NCBI GenBank assembly: GCA_025964055.1
Contig: JAOPZP010000162.1
Coordinates: 1 to 6,596 of the forward strand
From: Conexibacter sp.
GTDB taxonomy: Bacteria; Actinomycetota; Thermoleophilia; Solirubrobacterales; Solirubrobacteraceae
Direction: 5' to 3'
DNA length: 6,596 bases
This document shows positions 1 through 5,781 of the stretch, one piece after another. Every line of letters begins with the position of its first letter. The stretch's first letter is position 1. A program made the translations under genes and the position numbers. The notes beneath the pieces were generated by a model. The model had not been told where the DNA came from. It worked only from the letters and a program-made list of their open reading frames with translations, and did not search any database.

Positions 1-340
1 CGAGCAGCACGCCCAACGACCCGGCCCACGCCTGCGCCAGTCCCGCCAGGCTCCACAGCAGCGCCGTCGCGACGAAGACGCGCCGGCGCCCGAGCGTGTC
101 CGCGAGGTAGCCGAACGGCAGCGCGAACAGCACCGCGGGGAGCATGTACGCGGCGGCGAGCAGTCCGGGCGCGCTGTCGCCCAGCCCCAGGTGCGCCTGG
201 ATGCCGGGGATGGCGGGCGCCAGGCCCTGGACGCCGTAGATCGTGCCGACCGCCGCACCGGTCGCCAGCGCCAGCCGTCCACGCACGTCGCGGCCGGTCA
301 GCGGCTCGTCTTCGACGGGTCCTCGCTCAGGTTCGGACAT
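1..340 (-). CDS. MFS transporter, N-terminal part (cut by left window edge)
   Basis: This is the start of a major facilitator superfamily permease in the cytoplasmic membrane. Translating the minus strand from the ATG at 340 gives 113 residues with no stop before the window edge; a full MFS protein has roughly 400-450, so about three quarters is missing. A hydrophilic tail of about 20 residues is followed by hydrophobic stretches at about 22-45 (TM1), 57-80 (TM2) and 87-105 (TM3). The diagnostic MFS motif A, GYLADTLGRRRVF, sits at 77-89 in the TM2-TM3 loop. The start is supported by AGGAG at 351-355, 10 nt upstream. The ATG lies inside the end of the molybdopterin-subunit gene with a 14-nt overlap, so the two are probably translationally coupled. 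By context it likely moves the substrate or product of the hydroxylase. Direction and substrate cannot be told. Confidence 0.9.
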   Translation of the reverse strand, partial: MSEPERGPVEDEPLTGRDVRGRLALATGAAVGTIYGVQGLAPAIPGIQAHLGLGDSAPGLLAAAYMLPAVLFALPFGYLADTLGRRRVFVATALLWSLAGLAQAWAGSLGVLL

Positions 341-2600
341 CGCCGACCCGCTCCTGCGCCAGGCGCCAGACGCGCTCCGGCGTGAGCGGCAACTCGTGCG
401 GGAAGACGCCGATCGCGCGACCCACCGCGGCGGCGACCGCGCTCCCGATCGGGTTCAGCGCGCCCTCGCCCGAGCCCTTGGCGCCGAACGGCCCGATGCC
501 GTCACGGCGCTCGACCAGCAGCAGCTCCAACCGGTCCGGCACGTCGGAGCTGCGCGGCACGCGGTAGTCGACGACGTTGGGGTTCGCCAGCGCCTCGCCG
601 TCGTAGACGAGCGCCTCCGAGAGGGCGGCGCCCAGCCCCATCGTCGCGGCGCCGAGATCCTGCCCGTGGACGAGGACCGGGTTGATGGCGATGCCCACGT
701 CGCCGACCGTCGTCAGCTGGAGGACGGAGACGACCCCCGTCTCCGCGTCGACGTCGACGACCACGCCGCTGGCGCCGACCTCCCAGAACGGCGGCATCGC
801 CTGGAACTCGCCGGCGCGGCGGACCTCGCCGACGCCGACCAGCTCGCCACCGGCGCCGAACCAGCGCGACAGCACCTCGGCGTAATCCCAGCGCTCGCCG
901 CCGACCGACACGCCGGCGGGGAGGTCGACGACCGCGGACGCGTCGACGCCGGCGACCTCGGCCGCGACCTCCCGCACGCGCCGGCGGACGTCGGCGCACG
1001 CCGCCTGCAGCGACCGGCCGACCAGGGTGGTCGTGCGGCTGGCGCCCGTGGTGCGCTCGTACGGCGTCGCGCCGGTGTCGGCGGCCAGGATGGCGACCCG
1101 GTCGAACGGCAGGCCCAGGCACTCGGCGACGATCTGCGAGAGCACCGTGCGGCTGCCCTGTCCCAGCTCTGTGGCGCCGACCGCGGCGGAGGCCGAGCCG
1201 TCGGCGTGCAGGCGGACCATCGCCACCGAGGTGGGATGCGCGCCGGCATCGGAGGCGGTGAGCCCGAACCCGATGCCGGTGCCCGGCGCCGAGGGGCCGC
1301 CCCAGCCCAGCGAGCCAGTCAGCATCCGCAGGTCCTCGGCAAGGTCGGCGTCGATCCCCCGCTTGCGAGGCAGGATCTCCTCGCCGGGCGCCACGACGTT
1401 GCGCAGGCGCAGGTCCACCGGGTCGATCGACAGCCGCTGCGCGGCCTCGTCCATCTGCAGCTCGCCCGCCAATGCCCCCTGCGGCGCGCCGAAGCCACGC
1501 AGCGAGCTGGCCGGCACCGTGTTGGTGAAGACGGAGCGCACACGCACGCGCACGGCCGGGACGCGGTAGGGGCCGAAGCAGCGGTTGGCCAGCTTGGCGC
1601 AGACCACCGGGCTGTTGTCGGTGTAGGCGCCGGAGTCCATCACGACGTCGAACTCGCGGGCCAGCAGGGTGCCGTCGGCGGCGAAGCCGCTGCGCGCCCG
1701 GATGTGGGCGCCGTCGGAGCGCGTGGTCAGCATCGCCTCTTCGACGCTCAGCGCGACGCGAACCGGATGCCCGGTGACCCAGGCGCCGAGCGCCGCCAGC
1801 GGCTCGACCTTGGTGTAGGACTTGGTGCCGTAGCCGCCCCCGACGTAGGGCACGACCACGCGCACGCGGGCGAGCGGCAGGCCGAACATCCGCGCCAGGT
1901 CCTCGCGCACCATGTAGGGGTGCTGCGCGGTCGAGTGGACGACCAGCGTCCCCTCCTCGAAGGAGGCGATCGCGTTGTAGGGCTCCATCGCGTAGCCGTA
2001 CAGCATCGGGTAGCGGTACTCGCCCTCGACGACCAGATCGGCGGCCGCCATCGCCGTGTCGACGTCGCCCCAGCCGACCGTCGACTCGGCGCACAGGTTG
2101 CCGGTCAGGTCGGCGGCGCCCGCGTCGAGCCCGGCGTCGCCGAGCGGGGCGACGCGGTCGGGGTGCAGCAGCGGAGCGTCGTCCTGCAGCGCGGTCTCGG
2201 CGTCGATGACGGCGTCGAGCTCGTCGTAGTGCACGCGCACCAGCCGTGCCGCGCGGGCCGCCGCGCGCGGGGTGCGGGCGACGACCAGCGCGACGGGCTC
2301 GCCGTGGTACATCACGCGATCGCACGCCAGCGCCGGATGGTCGCGGGCGACGTGCCCGAAGCGGACGTCGAGCGGGGCGACCGACGCCGCCGTCACCACC
2401 GCCAGCACCTCGGGCGCCGCCTCGGCGGCCTCGACGTCGATCGACACGATCCGCGCGTGCGCGCGCTCGGAGCGCACCGCGATGCCGTGGACCATGCCGG
2501 GCACGGTCAGGTCCAGCGCGTACGGGGCGCGGCCGGTGACCTTCGCCGGCCCGTCGACGCGGGGAACCGAGTGTCCGACGACCTTCAGCTCATCGGGCAC
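327..2600 (-). CDS. Molybdenum hydroxylase, molybdopterin-binding large subunit (xanthine dehydrogenase family)
   Basis: This is the catalytic subunit (757 aa) of a three-subunit molybdenum hydroxylase, which inserts a water-derived hydroxyl into a heterocycle or aldehyde and passes electrons to the Fe-S and FAD subunits. The N-terminal a/b-hammerhead domain covers about residues 15-125 (RVDGPAKVTGRAPYALD, then HGEPVALVVA at 99-108). The cofactor domains follow: GGGYGTK at 254-260, the molybdopterin loop RGFGAPQG at 368-375, ELGQGSR at 478-484, and GAKGSGE at 706-712, where E712 is the expected catalytic base. Length is normal (about 700-800 aa). The loop before RGFGAPQ reads PASSL, without the catalytic Cys of CO dehydrogenase CoxL, so a CO dehydrogenase label would be wrong. 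The GTG start is fixed by a near-perfect Shine-Dalgarno sequence 6 nt upstream. It overlaps the [2Fe-2S] gene by 11 nt. The substrate is unknown; purine, pyrimidine, pyridine/quinoline or aldehyde are all possible. Confidence 0.95.
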   Translation of the reverse strand: MPDELKVVGHSVPRVDGPAKVTGRAPYALDLTVPGMVHGIAVRSERAHARIVSIDVEAAEAAPEVLAVVTAASVAPLDVRFGHVARDHPALACDRVMYHGEPVALVVARTPRAAARAARLVRVHYDELDAVIDAETALQDDAPLLHPDRVAPLGDAGLDAGAADLTGNLCAESTVGWGDVDTAMAAADLVVEGEYRYPMLYGYAMEPYNAIASFEEGTLVVHSTAQHPYMVREDLARMFGLPLARVRVVVPYVGGGYGTKSYTKVEPLAALGAWVTGHPVRVALSVEEAMLTTRSDGAHIRARSGFAADGTLLAREFDVVMDSGAYTDNSPVVCAKLANRCFGPYRVPAVRVRVRSVFTNTVPASSLRGFGAPQGALAGELQMDEAAQRLSIDPVDLRLRNVVAPGEEILPRKRGIDADLAEDLRMLTGSLGWGGPSAPGTGIGFGLTASDAGAHPTSVAMVRLHADGSASAAVGATELGQGSRTVLSQIVAECLGLPFDRVAILAADTGATPYERTTGASRTTTLVGRSLQAACADVRRRVREVAAEVAGVDASAVVDLPAGVSVGGERWDYAEVLSRWFGAGGELVGVGEVRRAGEFQAMPPFWEVGASGVVVDVDAETGVVSVLQLTTVGDVGIAINPVLVHGQDLGAATMGLGAALSEALVYDGEALANPNVVDYRVPRSSDVPDRLELLLVERRDGIGPFGAKGSGEGALNPIGSAVAAAVGRAIGVFPHELPLTPERVWRLAQERVGDVRT

Positions 2601-3075
2601 GACGCATCACCTCCGCGGCGTCCAGGACGGCGTCGATGATCGTCGCGTAGCCGGTGCAGCGGCAGATCGAGCCCTCGAGCCAGTGCACGACGTCCTCCCG
2701 CGAGGGGTCCGGGTCCTGCTCGAGCAGCGCCTTGGCGGTCATCACCATCCCCGGTGTGCAGAAGCCGCACTGCAGCGCCGAGTGCCGCAGGAAGGCCTCC
2801 TGCACCGGATGCAGCGTGCCGTCGGCGTCGAGGTGCTCGATCGTCTCCACGTCGCGCCCGTCGATCTCGGCGGCGAGCGTCGTGCAGGCGCTGACCGGCA
2901 GCCCGTCGAGCTGCACGGTGCAGGCCCCGCAGACCTCCATCTCGCAGCTGGGCTTCGCCCCCCGCAGCCCGAGGTCGCGCAGCACGTCGAGCAGCAGGTC
3001 GGCGTTGTCGATCTGCAGCGTCTGCTCGCGGCCGTTGATGCGGCCGGTGACGGCCGTGGTGGTGGTGTCGCTCAC
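2590..3075 (-). CDS. Molybdenum hydroxylase, [2Fe-2S] small subunit (CoxS-like)
   Basis: This electron-transfer subunit (161 aa, normal for the family) carries two [2Fe-2S] clusters linking the molybdenum site to FAD. The N-terminal plant-type ferredoxin domain has C44, C49, C52 and C64 (CEMEVCGAC plus a downstream Cys). The C-terminal helical domain has C103-x2-C106 (QCGFCTPGM) and C138-x-C140 (CRCTGY). All eight ligands are present, and Q102 precedes the second set as is usual near the pterin. The GTG start at 3075 shares four bases (GTGA) with the stop of the FAD-subunit gene and has GGGGAG 6 nt upstream (3082-3087). The frame stays open further upstream to about 4005, but that extension is arginine- and alanine-rich shadow sequence over the FAD gene. 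The FAD-FeS-Mo gene order is that of cox-type and nicotinate-type operons. It should assemble in the cytoplasm with its two neighbours. Confidence 0.96.
   Translation of the reverse strand: MSDTTTTAVTGRINGREQTLQIDNADLLLDVLRDLGLRGAKPSCEMEVCGACTVQLDGLPVSACTTLAAEIDGRDVETIEHLDADGTLHPVQEAFLRHSALQCGFCTPGMVMTAKALLEQDPDPSREDVVHWLEGSICRCTGYATIIDAVLDAAEVMRRAR
2607..2614 (-). promoter_or_regulatory. Strong ribosome binding site of the molybdopterin subunit
   Basis: The minus strand reads GGAGGTGA, a full match to the 16S anti-Shine-Dalgarno tail, 6 nt before the GTG at 2600. It lies inside the end of the preceding [2Fe-2S] subunit gene and decides the GTG as the start. Confidence 0.85.
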
Positions 3076-3938
3076 GACGGGCTCCCCGGGTCGACGATGT
3101 GCTCCAGCGCGCGTCGGGTGACGACGCCGGTGAGGTGACGCTTGTAGTCGGCCGAGCCGGACAGGTCGTCGACCGGATCGACGAGGTCCCGCGCCGCCTC
3201 GACCACCGCCTCCAGCGCGTCGCGGTCGCGCACCGACGCGCCGGCCAGCGGTGTCGCGTCGACCCGCAGCGGCCGCTCGTCGACCGCGCCGACGACGACC
3301 GCCGGCGCCGTGGCGAACGTGTCGCCGGCCACCTCGCCCATGACGGCCACCCCGACGGTCGGCCGTTCGAGCGTGGCCAGCTTGCGGTAGGTGGCGCGGA
3401 CGCCCGCCGGCGGGACCGGGACGACGACGGCCGTGACCAGCTCGTCGTCGCCCAGCGCGGTCTCGTAGGCGCCGAGCACGAAGTCCTCGACCGGCAGCTC
3501 GCGGACGCCGGCGGGGCCGGCGAGCTCCACCCGGGCGTCCAGCGCCGTGAGCATCGCCGGCGGGTCGGCGTGGGGCTCGGCGAACGCGAGGTTGCCGCCG
3601 ATCGTGCCGGCGGCGCGGACGCGGATGTTCGCCACGTGGCGCTCCAGCTCGGCCAGCGCGGGCAGCAGGCGCGCCAGCAGCGGCGACGTCTCCAGGTCGC
3701 GATGGGTGGTCGCGGCGCCGATGCGGACCGTGCCGTCGACCTGCTGCACGCCGCGCAGCTCCGGGCAGCGCTTGATGTCGATCAGGTGCTCGTACTCCAG
3801 CACGCCCATCTTCAGCGCGAGCAGCAGCTCGGTGCCTCCGGCGTAGACCGCACCCTCGTCGCCGAGCTCTGCGCGCAGCAGCAGCGCATCGGCCAGCGAC
3901 GCGGGCCGGTGCAGACGGAAGTCGCTGAGGATCAGCAC
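3072..3938 (-). CDS. Molybdenum hydroxylase, FAD-binding medium subunit (CoxM-like)
   Basis: This subunit (288 aa, typical for CoxM/NdhF-type proteins) binds FAD and passes electrons from the [2Fe-2S] clusters to an acceptor (quinone, NAD+ or O2; not readable from sequence). The FAD PCMH-type domain starts with FRLHRPASLADAL (7-19). The two flavin-binding motifs are AGGTELLLALKMG at 33-45 and TIGGNLAFAEPHADPP at 112-127. The CO dehydrogenase flavoprotein C-terminal domain ends with GSADYKRHL at 261-269. The GTG at 3938 is the first possible start after an in-frame TAG at 4001-3999. No Shine-Dalgarno sequence is visible before it, unlike the other operon genes, so it may be translated from a very short or coupled leader. 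It is the first gene of the hydroxylase operon and faces the divergent FMN enzyme gene. Confidence 0.94.
   Translation of the reverse strand: MLILSDFRLHRPASLADALLLRAELGDEGAVYAGGTELLLALKMGVLEYEHLIDIKRCPELRGVQQVDGTVRIGAATTHRDLETSPLLARLLPALAELERHVANIRVRAAGTIGGNLAFAEPHADPPAMLTALDARVELAGPAGVRELPVEDFVLGAYETALGDDELVTAVVVPVPPAGVRATYRKLATLERPTVGVAVMGEVAGDTFATAPAVVVGAVDERPLRVDATPLAGASVRDRDALEAVVEAARDLVDPVDDLSGSADYKRHLTGVVTRRALEHIVDPGSPS
3082..3087 (-). promoter_or_regulatory. Ribosome binding site of the [2Fe-2S] subunit
   Basis: The minus strand reads GGGGAG, 6 nt before the GTG at 3075. It selects the internal GTG over the much longer upstream open frame. Confidence 0.7.
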
Positions 3939-3983
3939 GCGACGCGGGCGGGTGCTCGGCGAGCCGATCGCCTGTGGAACGAC

Positions 3984-4003
3984 ATTGGATTTTGGATACT
4001 ATC
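3984..4003. promoter_or_regulatory. AT-rich divergent control region with tandem TTGGAT and a GATA-C-TATC palindrome
   Basis: This 20-nt patch is about 30% GC, against a very GC-rich surrounding. It contains two adjacent 7-bp repeats, ATTGGAT (3984-3990) and TTTGGAT (3991-3997), overlapping a 9-bp odd palindrome GATACTATC (3995-4003). It lies between two divergent genes, the normal place for a shared operator. The plus strand offers TACTAT (3997-4002) as a -10 for the FMN enzyme gene. No regulator gene is present in the window, so the binding protein is unknown. Confidence 0.4.
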
Positions 4004-4018
4004 ACTCCTCATGGTGAA
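3989..4018 (-). promoter_or_regulatory. Possible promoter of the molybdenum hydroxylase operon
   Basis: On the minus strand TTCACC (4018-4013) and CAAAAT (3994-3989) are spaced by 18 nt; each matches four of six bases of the sigma-70 consensus. An alternative -10 is TAGTAT (4001-3996). This is the only AT-rich stretch in the window and lies just upstream of the first operon gene, so a promoter here is likely even if the exact boxes are uncertain. Confidence 0.35.
4013..4017 (+). promoter_or_regulatory. Probable ribosome binding site of the FMN enzyme gene
   Basis: GGTGA lies 4 nt before the GTG at 4022, the right register for the 3' part of GGAGGTGA. It favours this start over the in-frame GTG at 3974, which has no comparable site and would place the AT-rich control patch inside the coding region. 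Confidence 0.45.
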
Positions 4019-4021
4019 GAC

Positions 4022-5089
4022 GTGGCTCTGACGGACCCGCCGGAGGACGCGCTCGCGTCCGACTGCCGCACGGTCGGCGACCTCGTCGCGCTGGCCCGCC
4101 GGCGCCTGCCTGATGACGTCTGGGACTTCGTGGACGGCGGCGCCGGCACCGAGGCGACCGTGGCCCGCAACCGCGCCGCGCTCGACGCGCTGCTGTTCGC
4201 GCCGCGCGCCTTGCGCGGTGCCGGCACGCCCCGCCTCGCCACCAGCTTCGCCGGCCTCGAGCTCGACAGCCCGGTCATGCTCGCGCCGGTCGGCTCGATC
4301 GCGCTGCTCGACCCGCGGGGCGCCGCCGCGTGTGCCCGCGCCGCGCACCGCGCGGGCACCGCCGCATGGATCGGCGTGCTGTCCTCGCCCTCCCTGGAGG
4401 AGGTCGCGGCCGACTCGCCCGGACCGCTGGCGCTCCAGCTCTCGGTCCGCAGCGACCGCGCGCTCGCCCGCGACCTGGCCCAGCGCGCGAGCGACAGCGG
4501 CTACGCCGCGCTCTGCATCACCGTCGACAGCCCCACCGACGGCTGGCGCGACCGCGAGCGCCGCCACATCCTGCAGCGGCGCGCGGCGCTGACGACCCCC
4601 AACCTCGACCGGACCGGACTCGGCCGCGCCGGCGCGCCCACCATGACCTGGGAGGACGTCGCCTGGCTGCGCGACGAGGTGGCCCTCCCGCTCGTGCTCA
4701 AGGGGATCACCGCGGTGGCCGACGCCGAGCGCGCCGCCGACCTCGGGCTCGCCGGGGTCATCGTCTCCAACCACGGCGGCCGCCAGCTCGACCACCAGCC
4801 TGCGGCGATCGAGTCCCTGCAGCGCATCGCCGACGCGGTCGGCGACCGCATCGAGCTGGCCGTCGACGGATCGATCATGCGCGGCACCGACGTGGCCAAG
4901 GCGCTCGCTCTGGGCGCGCGCGCAGTGCTCGTCGGCCGGCTCATGTGCTGGGGCCTGGCGGCCGGCGGCGAGGACGGCGTCGTGCGCGCGCTGGAGCTGG
5001 TCACCGGCGAGCTGCGCACGACGCTGACCCAGCTCGGCGTGGCCGACGTCGGCGAGCTCTCGCGCGAGCACCTGATGCTCGGCGCCTAG
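4022..5089 (+). CDS. Divergent FMN-dependent alpha-hydroxy-acid oxidase/dehydrogenase family protein
   Basis: This is a TIM-barrel flavoprotein of the glycolate oxidase/lactate oxidase/mandelate dehydrogenase family, 355 aa from the GTG at 4022 (371 if it starts at GTG 3974). Family landmarks in order are LPDDVWDFVDGGAGTEAT (29-46), SPVMLAPVG (83-91), ITVDSP with D169, LVLKG with K227, and the active-site SNHGGRQLD at 249-257 with catalytic H251 and substrate-binding R254. DGSIMRGTDV at 282-291 and LVGR at 303-306 form the FMN-phosphate region. The catalytic Lys, His, Arg and Asp are kept. Compared from memory with spinach glycolate oxidase, Tyr24 is F36, Trp108 is L120, Tyr129 is S141, the first Arg of the DGG-x-RRG motif is M286, and loop 4 is about 15 residues shorter. 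It therefore probably acts on a different or bulkier 2-hydroxy acid, or has another role. It is the only plus-strand gene and converges on the hydrolase gene. Confidence 0.88.
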   Translation: MALTDPPEDALASDCRTVGDLVALARRRLPDDVWDFVDGGAGTEATVARNRAALDALLFAPRALRGAGTPRLATSFAGLELDSPVMLAPVGSIALLDPRGAAACARAAHRAGTAAWIGVLSSPSLEEVAADSPGPLALQLSVRSDRALARDLAQRASDSGYAALCITVDSPTDGWRDRERRHILQRRAALTTPNLDRTGLGRAGAPTMTWEDVAWLRDEVALPLVLKGITAVADAERAADLGLAGVIVSNHGGRQLDHQPAAIESLQRIADAVGDRIELAVDGSIMRGTDVAKALALGARAVLVGRLMCWGLAAGGEDGVVRALELVTGELRTTLTQLGVADVGELSREHLMLGA

Positions 5090-5775
5090 CACGGTCCCAG
5101 CCGCTCCGCGATCGCCTGCGCGCTCAGCACGGCGCCGTACTTGGCGTGCAGATCGAAGAGGTTGGCCAGGTGCGGCTGCGCCGCGCGGTCGAAGCAGCCG
5201 TCCTCGGCCACGAGGACGCCGAATCCCGCCGAGAACGCGTCGACGCAGGAGGCGCGCACGCAGCCGGACGTCGTCCCGCCGCAGACGGCGACGGTCTCCA
5301 CGCCTCGCGATCGCAGGTAGGCCTCCAGCGGCGTCCCGTAGAAGGCGCTCGCCCGCGCCTTCTCGCAGACCCACTCCCCCGCTTCGGGCTCGGCGCCGTC
5401 CACGAACGCGTCGGCGTCGCGGTGGCGCTCGCCTGCCGGCTCGCGGGTCGTCGCGCGGCCGATCGCCGCCTGGGCGCGGCGATCGGCCCGGGTGAACACC
5501 ACCGGGGCGCCGGCGGCGCGGAACGCGCCGAGCAGCAGCCCGATGTGGGGCAGCGCCGACCACGCCCGCTCGCCGCAGCTCGTGGAATGCTCGCGCACCG
5601 CGTCGGCCACCGGCTGGGGCCGCGAGCCGACGAAGCCGCGCGTGACGTCGATCACGAGCAGCGCGGTGCGACCGCCCGGCGCAACGGCGCCCCGGTAGCC
5701 GGCGAGCTCATAGAGCCGCCGGTCGGCCGGGTCCAGCCACGAGGACCACGCGGGCAGGTCGTCGTGCTCGGGCAT
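5086..5775 (-). CDS. Isochorismatase-superfamily cysteine hydrolase (N-carbamoylsarcosine amidohydrolase-like)
   Basis: This cytoplasmic amidase (229 aa) is of the cysteine-hydrolase branch of the isochorismatase superfamily, which includes N-carbamoylsarcosine amidohydrolase, maleamate amidase, nicotinamidase and RutB. The catalytic triad is visible: D43 in LLVIDVTRGFVG, K139 in CEKARASAFYGT, and C172 in GGTTSGCVRASCVDAF, preceded by the expected cis-peptide region. The TTSGCVRA form is closest to the N-carbamoylsarcosine/maleamate amidase group as I remember it, rather than to RutB or to isochorismatases, which lack the Cys. It should hydrolyse an amide or N-carbamoyl group with release of ammonia. 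The ATG at 5775 follows the LLM gene stop by 6 nt with no clear Shine-Dalgarno, suggesting one operon and coupled translation. Its stop shares four bases with the stop of the convergent FMN gene. The exact substrate is not determinable. Confidence 0.9.
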   Translation of the reverse strand: MPEHDDLPAWSSWLDPADRRLYELAGYRGAVAPGGRTALLVIDVTRGFVGSRPQPVADAVREHSTSCGERAWSALPHIGLLLGAFRAAGAPVVFTRADRRAQAAIGRATTREPAGERHRDADAFVDGAEPEAGEWVCEKARASAFYGTPLEAYLRSRGVETVAVCGGTTSGCVRASCVDAFSAGFGVLVAEDGCFDRAAQPHLANLFDLHAKYGAVLSAQAIAERLGPC

Positions 5776-5781
5776 CGACGC

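Noticed and set aside
243..2639. A 798-codon open frame on the plus strand opposite the molybdopterin subunit
   Set aside because: It is an antisense shadow caused by high GC and codon-position bias. Its product is rich in Arg, Ala, Asp and Gly without any domain, while the opposite strand encodes a complete, motif-rich enzyme.
3076..4005. N-terminal extension of the [2Fe-2S] subunit to give 471 residues
   Set aside because: The extension is a frame-shifted shadow of the FAD-subunit gene. The internal GTG at 3075 has a good ribosome binding site and gives the normal 161-residue length.
3099..4031. A 310-codon plus-strand frame ending in MVKTWL, and a 6-codon ATG leader at 4011-4031 before the FMN enzyme
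   Set aside because: The long frame is a shadow of the FAD gene. The short ATG frame has no Shine-Dalgarno (the bases before it are CTCCTC) and overlaps the FMN gene start out of frame, so chance is the simpler reading.
5080..5110. Intrinsic terminator at the convergent junction
   Set aside because: No stem-loop with a T tract is visible on either strand; GGCGCC is only a 6-bp palindrome within coding sequence.
3932..5563. A 543-codon minus-strand frame opposite the FMN enzyme gene
   Set aside because: It is low-complexity Arg/Ala/Gly-rich, spans the intergenic control region and both convergent genes, and shows no family motif.
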